Below are positions 33,169 through 40,858 of a stretch of 40,858 nt of DNA, piece by piece; position 1 is the stretch's first letter, and the number at the start of each line of letters is the position of its first letter. The notes under the pieces were generated by a model, which worked only from the letters and a program-made list of their open reading frames with translations, searched no databases and was not told where the DNA came from. The DNA lies in assembly GCA_039192515.1 (NCBI GenBank), contig JBCCXA010000033.1:1-40858 (forward strand), read 5' to 3'. The DNA is from Verrucomicrobiota bacterium. Its GTDB lineage: Bacteria; Verrucomicrobiota; Verrucomicrobiia; Methylacidiphilales; JBCCWR01. The position numbers and the translations under genes were made by a program.

Positions 33169-34016
33169 AATTTAACAAAAAGTATCAGATAAGAGAAAAA
33201 AAGTGGTGCCGTAAAGAGTAAGCTATCAATTAAATCTAAGGCACCTCCAATACCGGGAATCGTTCCCCCAGAGTCTTTGGACTTCGCATCCCGCTTGATC
33301 ACGGATTCTGCTAGATCACCTACGACACTGATAACGGGCAGCAAAATCCCTAAAACCCAAGCATGTACTCCCGATAAACTGGCCAAATTGTTGGGGAGAA
33401 AATAAACTAAAGCCAAGCTGAAGCCGAGTGCTACAATCAACCCTCCTACAAAGCCTTCCCATGTTTTTTTAGGACTGATGGTAGGACTCATTTTATGGCG
33501 ACCAAAAGTTTTACCCGCAACATAAGCACCCACATCCGTAAACTTGGTGACTGCTACCAGGTAAAGAACCAGATAAGCGCCGTCCATTTGTGAGGTCTGC
33601 CAAAACAAAATCCGTTCCATAAAGCTAAATAGATAAGGCACATAGAAGAAACCCAATAGCGTTAGGGCGATCGATACCACTGGTGTAGATTGGTCCTTAT
33701 CAAATATTTGCCTTGAGAGAGAAGCCAAAATAATTCCCATGAAAATTAAGATCTCTGTCACACTGCTATATTTTGCAGTAAGACCCGCATGAAAGATTTG
33801 AAAATAAAGAACCGCAAAGAATGCTATACCGGCACTTGTTCCAAGTTTAGCGAAAACATGTAGTCCCTTACCCTTTTGTAACTGATAAAATTCCCACTGC
33901 GCTAAAATCCCTACGAGCGCGACTAAGATAAATGTCCCCTCTGAGAATTTGAATACCACCAAGGTGATAATAATTGACCAGATAACTAAGAAAGATGCTA
34001 ACCTTGCAACAAACAA
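33165..34016 (-). CDS. cdsA: Phosphatidate cytidylyltransferase
   Basis: CdsA makes CDP-diacylglycerol from phosphatidate and CTP for phospholipid synthesis in the inner membrane. The 283-residue protein has about eight hydrophobic segments. The family signature lies near the C-terminus: SVVGDLAESVIKRDAKSKDSG and IPGIGGALDLIDSLLF. The loop TDVGAYVAGKTFGRHKMSPTISPKKTWEG is also characteristic. It starts at a rare TTG directly after the uppS stop (TAA TTG), with a perfect GGAGGT six bases upstream. Confidence 0.92.
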   Translation of the reverse strand: MFVARLASFLVIWSIIITLVVFKFSEGTFILVALVGILAQWEFYQLQKGKGLHVFAKLGTSAGIAFFAVLYFQIFHAGLTAKYSSVTEILIFMGIILASLSRQIFDKDQSTPVVSIALTLLGFFYVPYLFSFMERILFWQTSQMDGAYLVLYLVAVTKFTDVGAYVAGKTFGRHKMSPTISPKKTWEGFVGGLIVALGFSLALVYFLPNNLASLSGVHAWVLGILLPVISVVGDLAESVIKRDAKSKDSGGTIPGIGGALDLIDSLLFTAPLFFSYLILFVKL

Positions 34017-34736
34017 TTATACACCTCCAAATCTACGGTTTCTGCTGTTGTATTCACGAACAGCTTCATAAAAGTTTTCTTTCTTAAAATCGGGCCATAG
34101 GACAGGAGTCACGTAGAGCTCAGTATATGATAACTGCCACAAGAGAAAATTGCTGAGTCTCATTTCACCGCTTGTGCGAATGAGGAGATCAGGGTCAGGC
34201 ATTTTAGCCGTATATAAGTTCTTGGATATCAGGTTTTCATCTATTTCACTAGCTTGTAATTCACCCTCTGCAACCTTATTCGCCACAGACTTGACTGCGT
34301 CAACTAGCTCCGTCCTTCCCCCATAGCTAAGTGCCAACACCAAAGTCCCTTTCCTATTTTTTGAAGTTGCTTCAATCGTATTGCTTAAAGTGCGTTGTAC
34401 CTTTTGTGGTAAGTCCTCTACTCGTCCAATAGTGTCGAACCGAATTTGACGCTTAATAAGATCTTTTTTATATCTTTTCAGGGCATCAACTAGCAAAAGC
34501 ATCAAGCCATCGACCTCAGGCTTTGGTCGAGACCAATTCTCTACTGAAAATGCATAAAGAGTTAGATACTTAACGCCTATATCTGCGGCGGCTTCTAAGG
34601 CCTCGCGAACCGCCTCAGCTCCCTGCTCGTGACCCTTAAGTCTGGGTAAGCTACGCTCTTTGGCCCAACGCCCATTACCATCCATGATAATTGCAACATG
34701 CTTAGGAACTTTTTTAAATTTTGGACTCTCATTCAT
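34017..34736 (-). CDS. uppS: Undecaprenyl diphosphate synthase
   Basis: The cis-prenyltransferase UppS elongates farnesyl diphosphate to the C55 carrier of peptidoglycan and polysaccharide synthesis. The 239-residue protein carries HVAIIMDGNGRWAKER (13-28) with catalytic Asp19, the P-loop-like GHEQGAEAVRE, LTLYAFSVENWSRP (about 58-71) and the substrate segment DLLIRTSGEMRLSNFLLWQ (about 188-206). The C-terminus ends with Gly-Gly-Val, whose codons provide the cdsA ribosome binding site. It lies 15 bases after purA. Its isoprene substrate ultimately derives from the MEP enzymes in the same operon. Confidence 0.95.
   Translation of the reverse strand: MNESPKFKKVPKHVAIIMDGNGRWAKERSLPRLKGHEQGAEAVREALEAAADIGVKYLTLYAFSVENWSRPKPEVDGLMLLLVDALKRYKKDLIKRQIRFDTIGRVEDLPQKVQRTLSNTIEATSKNRKGTLVLALSYGGRTELVDAVKSVANKVAEGELQASEIDENLISKNLYTAKMPDPDLLIRTSGEMRLSNFLLWQLSYTELYVTPVLWPDFKKENFYEAVREYNSRNRRFGGV
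34023..34028 (-). promoter_or_regulatory. Perfect Shine-Dalgarno site for the TTG start of cdsA
   Basis: GGAGGT on the minus strand also encodes two Gly codons, GGA GGT, near the end of uppS. It lies six bases before the TTG of cdsA, with the uppS stop TAA in between. The strong site probably compensates for the weak start codon and ties cdsA translation to uppS. Confidence 0.75.
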
Positions 34737-34751
34737 TTACCGCAGAGTCCA

Positions 34752-36017
34752 TCAGACATAGAAGGTTTCTTGCCTCTTAGGCCCTACGGAAACGATATCT
34801 ATCTTGCTCCCCGAAAGCTCAGATAAAACTTTCAGATACTGCCTTGCCTTAAGTGGTAGGTCTTTCCATTCGCGTGCTTTACTTGTGGAGGTCTTCCACC
34901 CTTTAAAAGTAGTATAAATTGGCTTGCAGGCTTTTAAAGCCTCGGGATTACTTGGTGGATAATCAAGCTTCTTACGGCCTAGTTTATAATACTCGCAAAC
35001 CTTTATTTCTTCTAAACCGTCAAGCCCGTCTATGTTTGTGATAGCCAGTTTATCTACGCCATTAATTCTGCCCGAGAAGCGAGCCAAAACTCCATCAAAC
35101 CAACCGCATCTTCTTGCCCTACCAGTCGTTGCCCCAAACTCCCTACCCATTCCGTGAAGCAGGTCACCCAAAGAATCTTCTTCCGTAGGAAAAGGCCCCT
35201 CACCTACTCGGGTCGTGTAGGCCTTTACAACTCCATAAACAGTATTGATGCTCGTAGGCGGTATTCCTGCTCCCGTGCAAGATCCCCCAGACGTGGTATT
35301 TGAGGAAGTCACAAAAGGGTAAGTGCCATAATCGATATCCAAAAACGTTCCTTGAGCTCCTTCAAATAAAATTCTCTTTTTCGCATCCATAAAATCATGG
35401 AGAAGATGGATGCCATCACAAATATACGGACGAAGCAATTCAGCAGCATCCATAAAGGATTTATTCACCTTTGCGGCAGATAATGCTTCCCATCCATTCT
35501 GCTTGTGAATTTTATTAACCTCACGAATACGAGCTTTTAATTTCCCTGCAAAAGAATCTTTGTCTAGCAGATCATGAACTCTGAAACCAACTCGGTTTAT
35601 TTTATCTTGATATGTTGGACCAATGCCACGCTTAGTAGTCCCAATCTTAACTCTCTTGCTAGCTTCATTACCTGCGTCCGCTATACGATGATACGGCATC
35701 ACCAAGTGGGCTCTGTCACTTAGGTATAATCTGCCCCTTGTCTTGATACCCCTCTCGTGTAGGCCTTCAATCTCTTGCACTAAGGACAGCGGATCCACGA
35801 CGGTTCCATTACCAATAAGACACTTCTTGGCTTTAGTGAGAATACCGGAAGGAATTAGGTGCAAAATATACTGCTTTTCGCCAACCTCAACTGTGTGGCC
35901 TGCATTATTTCCTCCTTGAGAGCGAACTACAACGTCATTTACCTCGGTTAAGAAATCAATTATTTTTCCCTTACCTTCGTCTCCCCACTGAACTCCGACT
36001 AATACCGTATTCATCAT
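34752..36017 (-). CDS. purA: Adenylosuccinate synthetase
   Basis: PurA joins IMP and aspartate with GTP to give adenylosuccinate in AMP synthesis. The 421-residue protein is normal in length. Motifs include VGVQWGDEGKGKIIDFL (about 7-23), the active-site loop QGGNNAGHTV, KIGTTKRGIGPTYQDK, FEGAQGTFLDIDYGTYPFVTSS and TTGRARRCGWFD. Two ATG codons are adjacent at the start (36017); the second alone would shorten it by one residue. Only six bases separate the start from the ugd stop. Its place inside an envelope operon is not functionally obvious. Confidence 0.95.
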   Translation of the reverse strand: MMNTVLVGVQWGDEGKGKIIDFLTEVNDVVVRSQGGNNAGHTVEVGEKQYILHLIPSGILTKAKKCLIGNGTVVDPLSLVQEIEGLHERGIKTRGRLYLSDRAHLVMPYHRIADAGNEASKRVKIGTTKRGIGPTYQDKINRVGFRVHDLLDKDSFAGKLKARIREVNKIHKQNGWEALSAAKVNKSFMDAAELLRPYICDGIHLLHDFMDAKKRILFEGAQGTFLDIDYGTYPFVTSSNTTSGGSCTGAGIPPTSINTVYGVVKAYTTRVGEGPFPTEEDSLGDLLHGMGREFGATTGRARRCGWFDGVLARFSGRINGVDKLAITNIDGLDGLEEIKVCEYYKLGRKKLDYPPSNPEALKACKPIYTTFKGWKTSTSKAREWKDLPLKARQYLKVLSELSGSKIDIVSVGPKRQETFYV

Positions 36018-36023
36018 TCAGCT

Positions 36024-37313
36024 CTAGCGTCCTACACTGTGATATTCAAATCCTAGAGCCTTCATCTCATCCGGATTCATCAAATTGCGACCATCAAAGA
36101 TTGTTGGGGTACGCATTGATTGTTTGATCTTAACCCAATCTAAAGACTGAAACTCTTTCCATTCCGTAGCAATCACTAAAGCATCAGCATCTACTGCTAC
36201 ATCATACGGACTCTCGACTAAAGGGATTGTTGGATGAAGCTCTTTACACTTTGACATGCCCTTGTAATCAAAAGCTTTTACCTCGGCTCCGTCTGCAATC
36301 ATTTTCTCTGCCAAGACAATAGCCAGGCTCGAACGGATGTCATCGGTGTTGCCCTTAAAGGCTAGACCGAGCTGTCCAATTTTCTTATCTTTAAGCAACC
36401 ATAACTTGTCACGCATTCTTTTTAGAAAACGCTCTGGCTGATTGTAATTGATATTCTCGACTTCCTTTAGAAGGGCAAAGCTATAACCAAGCTCTTCACT
36501 AATTTTAATGAAAGCCTTGATGTCCTTTGGGAAGCATGACCCACCATATCCTAGGCCTGCATTCAGGAAAGCTCTACCGATACGGTGATCGGCACCCATT
36601 CCCTCAGCAACCTGAGTGACGTCAGCTCCCGATTCCTCACATATCGCTGCAACCGCGTTGATATAACTAATTTTCAGAGCGAGAAAGCTATTTGCAGCAT
36701 GCTTGATAAGCTCCGCACTGTTAATATCAGTGATCATCACTTGAGATTTAAATGGAGCATAAATCTCGCGCATATCGGCAACAGGACGCTGCCCCATGAC
36801 ACCCACCACGATCCGATCTGGGTCCATGAGGTCAGCTACTGCACTTCCTTCACGCAAAAATTCTGGATTACTAACCACGTCAAAATCCACATCTTTAATC
36901 GCGTAACGTCGAATAGTTTCCGAGACTTTCTCTCCTGTTTTCACAGGAACAGTGCTCTTGTCCACGATGATACGGTAATCGGTTAAAACTTCTGCAATCT
37001 CGCGAGCTACTTTTTCAATGAAACTCAAGTCCACACTACCGTCTTCCTGAGGAGGCGTTGGCACAGCTATGAAAATAACCTTCGAATGATCCACACCCTC
37101 TTTAATAGAATCCGTAAAGCTCAAACGCTTTAGTTGTACATTCTTTCGAACAAGTTCTTCCAAACCTGGCTCGTAAATGGGAATCTCCCCGGCTTGAAGC
37201 ATTTTTACTTTTTCTTTGTTATTGTCTACACATATAACCTCATGTCCTACCTCAGCAAAACACGTACCTGTTACTAATCCGACATACCCGGAACCTACAA
37301 TTGCTATTTTCAT
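36024..37313 (-). CDS. ugd: UDP-glucose 6-dehydrogenase
   Basis: Ugd oxidises UDP-glucose twice to UDP-glucuronate, a precursor of capsules, exopolysaccharides and LPS sugars. The 429-residue protein has the NAD loop IVGSGYVGLVTGTCFAEVGH (5-24), the segment KSTVPVKTGE, NPEFLREGSA (149-158) and the catalytic Cys260 in LGYGGSCFPKDIKAF. The length is normal. UDP-glucose rather than UDP-ManNAc is the most likely substrate, judged by the FLREGSA and GYGGSCFPKD motifs, but related dehydrogenases look similar. It appears to be the first gene of the ugd-purA-uppS-cdsA-dxr-rseP-ispG series and lies 63 bases after lptD. Confidence 0.9.
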   Translation of the reverse strand: MKIAIVGSGYVGLVTGTCFAEVGHEVICVDNNKEKVKMLQAGEIPIYEPGLEELVRKNVQLKRLSFTDSIKEGVDHSKVIFIAVPTPPQEDGSVDLSFIEKVAREIAEVLTDYRIIVDKSTVPVKTGEKVSETIRRYAIKDVDFDVVSNPEFLREGSAVADLMDPDRIVVGVMGQRPVADMREIYAPFKSQVMITDINSAELIKHAANSFLALKISYINAVAAICEESGADVTQVAEGMGADHRIGRAFLNAGLGYGGSCFPKDIKAFIKISEELGYSFALLKEVENINYNQPERFLKRMRDKLWLLKDKKIGQLGLAFKGNTDDIRSSLAIVLAEKMIADGAEVKAFDYKGMSKCKELHPTIPLVESPYDVAVDADALVIATEWKEFQSLDWVKIKQSMRTPTIFDGRNLMNPDEMKALGFEYHSVGR

Positions 37314-37376
37314 TCAATAATATTTTTGTGATTGTTATAAATTCGAATCCTAGAAGCAGACAACAAGTGCAGTCTT

Positions 37377-39647
37377 TTAATTACCCACTTCAAAGGACGC
37401 TCGCGGAAAAGCCTTGAGCGTGAAGTTGAAGAATACTAAAAACTCCTCGTCAATCAACTCATTGCTGCGCAATTTTGCTGTGGCAGAGATATTCCAGTGG
37501 GTAAGGTCTCTATAAAGAGTGTAACTCTGTTCCTGTAAAAGACCCTCATCCGCTTCGAAAATCAGATCTTGGGCAATTTGCCAGTTCTCATTCAAACGCC
37601 AAAATACGCCTGTAGTGATTTGATTGCTTTCAGTAAAAAAGGTCCCTCTATATAAGGGATCGACAAAAGTCGCATCGTTATTCATACGCAAAAAGCGTTG
37701 GCCTAGCTCAACCTCAAGTGAAGGGTGTACTTGCCACGTAAGCTCACTATTCACTTCATGATAACTATCATCAGCAACGCCAATAGCACTATGTAGGTCA
37801 AACTCGAGCCATGGTAATGGATGAAGAGTCAACTCGTTAAAAATCTCAGAATAGGATGAGTCCCAGCGCGTAAATTCATACTGACCTCTATCAATCTCAA
37901 AATCTGCATAAGTTCTTAGCTCGGCTAGATTTACACTTTCCCCATCTCGCATTGTCTGCAATTTATTGACTACTCCATGCCGAAGGCGGTTTGAGTGATC
38001 AATTGAATCTATAGAATTATAATATGAATAATCAATTGGTTGTGCTCGGGTAGAAGCATAGCGATTATCAAATGAGAAAAATTGATCTGGACGCTTCGTG
38101 ACATAAGTATAGCCGTAGTTCAAATACGGCTGGATAACATGTCTAAGTCCATCAATAGCGAATCTCTCATCTTGTATCTCAAACCAAGTTTTACTCAATT
38201 TGAAGGAAGCGTCAAAACCGGCATTAAACGCACCTCTTGTCCATTCTTCCTTACCACTATAGGTATACGTGTCACTCTCATAATGAGTGAGTCTTGTGCC
38301 TACGCGAGGCGTAAAACTTAGCCAGTTGAAGTACTGCCGAGGGTAGAGAAATTGATGAAACGAGTCGTAGCGATACGCACTGAAAGTATTGCTGACAAAT
38401 GCCCCTGCAGAATCCTGTGATCCAATGTTAGGGTCAAGAGGTCGGGTGCCAATTGGATTGTCTTCGTCAAATTTGTATTGTAAATAACTTATACTTGATT
38501 GACCTTCGTAACTGATGGGCGTCATAGGAATTTTCTGCCTCTTAAATTCGAGCAGTAATTCGGGTTTGCGCTCTAGAGTATCAAACATCTCATCTATCTG
38601 AAATCGTGTCGTTAAAGATGCTGTAAAATTCGGATCATAATAAGTCGCATCAAAAAAGTTATCCGGAACACGCTCCTGGATAAATTCATCTTCAAAGAAA
38701 TCTTGTGTGACGAACTTATCGCTCCAGAAGTTGAGATCCCCGATCACATAAATGTCCGGCGTTATATTGAAGCGCTGCTTATACTCAAAGCGGTACCTTT
38801 CTTCATCGGGAACAGAGCTCCTGGCTTCCGAATCAATATCAAATCCATTATCAACGGTAGCGAAACTCCTAAACTCACCTATGTCCCCCTCGCGAGGATG
38901 AAAGTCAAAGTCGAGTCCACCACCAAATCCTCGTCGTCCCCTATAACCGAAGTGCGCATTGGTAGACCACTTTTCATTCATGGCAAAACTATAGTTGCCC
39001 AAAGCAAAGATTCCCCACCGTGTTGTAGAGCCCAGCTCGACATTCCACTCCCCTCGTTGTTCACCTAGACCTTGACTCACGTAGGGTATCCACATCACAG
39101 GTACCTCACCCAACATGATTGTCACATTCTTCATGACAACAGAGTCATCAGGGTATATCTCGATGGTGCTAGCTTTCAGTCGGTAACTAGGATTTTCACT
39201 ATTGTTTGTAGTTAACCATCCATTCTTAATGACATACTTATCACTAGTTGGTGTAAATGCTTCTTCTCCATAGGCAAAGATTTTATCTCTTGCCGTCATA
39301 AAATCCCTGGACTCTACTGCTCCACTATCAAGTTTGTATTCAAGGTATTCTCCTCTGAAAATTTGTCCTTCTACAAAAATACGGACATTACCTCGCGCTT
39401 CTACAATTCCCTTCTCACTATAGAAATACACCTCATTAGCATATATGACATCACTTCCGTAACGAACGACTACATTACCCTCAGCGTATGCGACCCCATT
39501 CTCATAGCTATTCTCACCATCACAAGTAATCTCAATAGGGATACGCGCGGCTTCGTCTTGTGCCCTTAGAACAGAGCTGAATAGGCACAGCACCATGAGG
39601 CTACAGCTAGTTATAATAGAAAACTTCAATGGCTCCCTTATTATCAT
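37377..39647 (-). CDS. lptD: LPS-assembly outer-membrane protein LptD
   Basis: LptD is the outer-membrane barrel that inserts LPS with LptE. The 756-residue precursor starts with a signal peptide (FSIITSCSLMVLCLFSSVLRA, cleavage near residue 29). Residues 35-150 form the OstA-type beta-jellyroll (ENGVAYAEGNVVVRYGSD, FYSEKGIVEARGNVRIF), which receives LPS from the periplasmic bridge. The rest is a long barrel with alternating strands and many aromatic residues, e.g. WNVELGSTTRWGIFALGNYS. The last residues do not end in the classic C-terminal Phe. No lptE is seen nearby. Its presence argues for an LPS-containing outer membrane. Confidence 0.88.
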   Translation of the reverse strand: MIIREPLKFSIITSCSLMVLCLFSSVLRAQDEAARIPIEITCDGENSYENGVAYAEGNVVVRYGSDVIYANEVYFYSEKGIVEARGNVRIFVEGQIFRGEYLEYKLDSGAVESRDFMTARDKIFAYGEEAFTPTSDKYVIKNGWLTTNNSENPSYRLKASTIEIYPDDSVVMKNVTIMLGEVPVMWIPYVSQGLGEQRGEWNVELGSTTRWGIFALGNYSFAMNEKWSTNAHFGYRGRRGFGGGLDFDFHPREGDIGEFRSFATVDNGFDIDSEARSSVPDEERYRFEYKQRFNITPDIYVIGDLNFWSDKFVTQDFFEDEFIQERVPDNFFDATYYDPNFTASLTTRFQIDEMFDTLERKPELLLEFKRQKIPMTPISYEGQSSISYLQYKFDEDNPIGTRPLDPNIGSQDSAGAFVSNTFSAYRYDSFHQFLYPRQYFNWLSFTPRVGTRLTHYESDTYTYSGKEEWTRGAFNAGFDASFKLSKTWFEIQDERFAIDGLRHVIQPYLNYGYTYVTKRPDQFFSFDNRYASTRAQPIDYSYYNSIDSIDHSNRLRHGVVNKLQTMRDGESVNLAELRTYADFEIDRGQYEFTRWDSSYSEIFNELTLHPLPWLEFDLHSAIGVADDSYHEVNSELTWQVHPSLEVELGQRFLRMNNDATFVDPLYRGTFFTESNQITTGVFWRLNENWQIAQDLIFEADEGLLQEQSYTLYRDLTHWNISATAKLRSNELIDEEFLVFFNFTLKAFPRASFEVGN

Positions 39648-39765
39648 CTGTATTCTCTTGTGCCAACATTAAAGTAAGTCACACAATCCCTTAGTCTTGC
39701 AAAAGTTCTAACACAAATTTCTATCACTTATCGTCCGGCATTTTTACGCATTAACTAATATATTG

Positions 39766-40125
39766 CTATTCACTGTAGGGTTGTGAGGACAATAAAACCT
39801 CTTGATCCCCAATGCTTACCAATCTGGAATGTTGGACCACGATTGGAATATCGCTTTTTAAGACAATCCCAAAAGCTGTTTTCTCTGGCAAGCTAATACC
39901 ACCCAATTCACTCGAACGATCTAAAGCTAAATGTCTCGTTGTTTGAGCTTTAACGACCACAATCACATCCTCGATTGGAGCCTTCTTCTCACCAAATAAA
40001 AAGGCCATTCGAACGGCCGCATCCTCTTCGTTGGCGTTGAGAAAGCACAGATATTCACCGCCAGTCCGTGTAGACTGAAAACGAGCGTCCGCCACCATCC
40101 ATTTCTTTTTTCCTCCAGTAGTCAT
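39766..40125 (-). CDS. Sensory rhodopsin transducer (ASRT) family protein
   Basis: The 119-residue protein resembles the Anabaena sensory rhodopsin transducer family (DUF1362). Shared features are an N-terminal Trp after basic residues (KKKWMVADARF), a short strand LCFLNANEEDAAVRMAFLFG, the segment VVVKAQTTRHLALD and the strongly conserved SDIPIVVQHSRLV. ASRT is a soluble beta-sandwich tetramer that binds sensory rhodopsin, but most homologues lie in genomes or loci without rhodopsin and may bind small ligands. No rhodopsin is in this window. ATG 40125 has AGGA about seven bases upstream. The gene precedes lptD on the same strand, but 118 bases separate them, so a shared transcript is uncertain. 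Confidence 0.75.
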   Translation of the reverse strand: MTTGGKKKWMVADARFQSTRTGGEYLCFLNANEEDAAVRMAFLFGEKKAPIEDVIVVVKAQTTRHLALDRSSELGGISLPEKTAFGIVLKSDIPIVVQHSRLVSIGDQEVLLSSQPYSE

Positions 40126-40488
40126 AGGAATTTCCTAGTCCAGCGATTTATGTGCAACTTGCAACATCAAATTGCTACCTATTTCCCAAGCCATGGCATC
40201 ATCCGTTTTAATTGCTAGCTACCTGGAATCCGAACAGCCACATGAGCTGCCGAAAGAGAACAACCTCATTAGATTTATGGAATTACTTCTTTTATAGACT
40301 GCTATTACACCCATCACTCTATTTCTTGTCCTTCTTCTGCATACAAGATCATCAGATACTCATCAAGCAGTGGCAAGAACGTTGGATATATCCTGATTTG
40401 TAAAAACAAACTCTTGTTAATAAAAATTGTTATTTAACTACTGAATTGTTCGTGTTAAATGACGTTTTTTACCATTTCGGAATAAACC
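40126..40488. other. Gene-free gap between the divergent ASRT-like and secreted-protein genes
   Basis: A 363-base gap between divergent genes. A 63-codon plus-strand frame from a TTG (40212-40403) and a second frame with one stop in the middle both look weakly protein-like (for example DHQILIKQWQERW), but neither has a ribosome binding site nor a recognisable family. An AT-rich run (about 40408-40440) could hold the promoter of the right-edge gene. Confidence 0.4.
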
Positions 40489-40858
40489 ATGAAATTAATC
40501 AATAACTTTAGGTGGATTTGCTTCGCATGGGTGATTTGTGGATTAATTTTTACATCGTCCACTAGAGGACAACTTATAGATCACACCCTTAATCATCCGG
40601 GTGTCAGCAAACTTACAGAAGACAGTTCCGGCTTTTTGAATAACTTGGGCTCCATTAATAAAAACAACTGGCGTAGATTAACATTCGAGAGGGGCTCCAA
40701 CGGCCATATTACGGTAGGCAGCGCCGTGATAGGCGGTTCTCTTTCGGGTTACGTTCATCGGGTCGGCTTTTATGCAGTCCTTGGAGACGGCTCGGCAAAT
40801 GGTGCGGGCGGTCCTTTGTTGATGGATAACTTACAGATTACTTCTAAAAGACCCAATA
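40489..40858 (+). CDS. Secreted protein of unknown function, 5' part only
   Basis: The frame opens at ATG 40489 and is still open at the right edge after 123 codons. The N-terminus is a signal peptide (NNFRWICFAWVICGLIFTSS, cleavage near residue 28). The mature part begins QLIDHTLNHPG and is rich in Gly, Asn and Ser, with short strands (GHITVGSAVIGGSLSGYVHR, VGFYAVLGDGSANGAGG). The segment LLMDNLQIT resembles the closing strand of concanavalin-like or PEP-CTERM-type secreted proteins of Verrucomicrobia, but this is only a resemblance. No Shine-Dalgarno site is evident. Function cannot be given from this fragment. Confidence 0.65.
   Translation, partial: MKLINNFRWICFAWVICGLIFTSSTRGQLIDHTLNHPGVSKLTEDSSGFLNNLGSINKNNWRRLTFERGSNGHITVGSAVIGGSLSGYVHRVGFYAVLGDGSANGAGGPLLMDNLQITSKRPN

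Noticed and set aside
40212..40403. 63-codon frame from a TTG upstream of the right-edge gene
   Set aside because: No ribosome binding site; aromatic-rich composition unlike a folded protein and an equally plausible competing frame; kept only as a note in the gap entry.

Overview
The window looks like a chromosomal segment of a Gram-negative bacterium, most likely from the PVC group and probably Verrucomicrobiota. The signs are LptD (an outer-membrane LPS assembly protein), the long form of IspG with a central insertion (typical of Chlamydiae, Verrucomicrobia and Bacteroidetes), a secreted malectin-domain protein, and a moderately AT-rich sequence in which many genes lack a Shine-Dalgarno site. 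The phylum is an inference. I see no phage, insertion sequence or CRISPR array.

Layout. 1-436: 5' part of an unknown membrane-anchored protein (minus strand, runs off the window). 437-1374: gene-free, with a 36-bp direct repeat and a nested inverted repeat. 1375-3965 (minus): operon PPK2 kinase, hotdog thioesterase, tandem CbiX chelatase, DR2241-type Fe-S protein. 4154-6371 (plus): pgl-zwf, the oxidative pentose phosphate entry. 6404-8604 (minus): CrtI-type carotenoid desaturase and CruF-type protein. 8744-14505 (plus): a tiny membrane ORF, then sucA-sucB-lpdA, which together make a complete 2-oxoglutarate dehydrogenase complex. 14829-17344: a GT-A glycosyltransferase and, convergent to it, a secreted malectin protein. 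17345-20140: a decayed stretch holding an internally deleted cysS, a frameshifted gene, tRNA-Arg(TCT) and a 22-residue lipoprotein-like ORF. 20141-21031: folD.

21105-27218 is the most distinctive region. It is a DNA-end repair island with an exonuclease and an ATP-dependent DNA ligase fused in one polypeptide, plus a small zinc-ribbon gene 29 bp downstream. The Lhr-type helicase and the PdeM-type phosphoesterase are transcribed divergently. The two arms are separated by only 29 bp, which carry a palindromic -10 element that could serve both directions. A membrane class III adenylate cyclase follows at 27225-28604.

28726-37313 (minus) is a tightly packed envelope/isoprenoid operon: ugd, purA, uppS, cdsA, dxr, rseP, ispG. 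It joins the MEP pathway (dxr, ispG) to undecaprenyl diphosphate (uppS) and phospholipid (cdsA) synthesis and to envelope-stress proteolysis (rseP). lptD lies upstream, then an orphan homologue of the Anabaena sensory rhodopsin transducer, and the window ends inside a secreted protein of unknown function.
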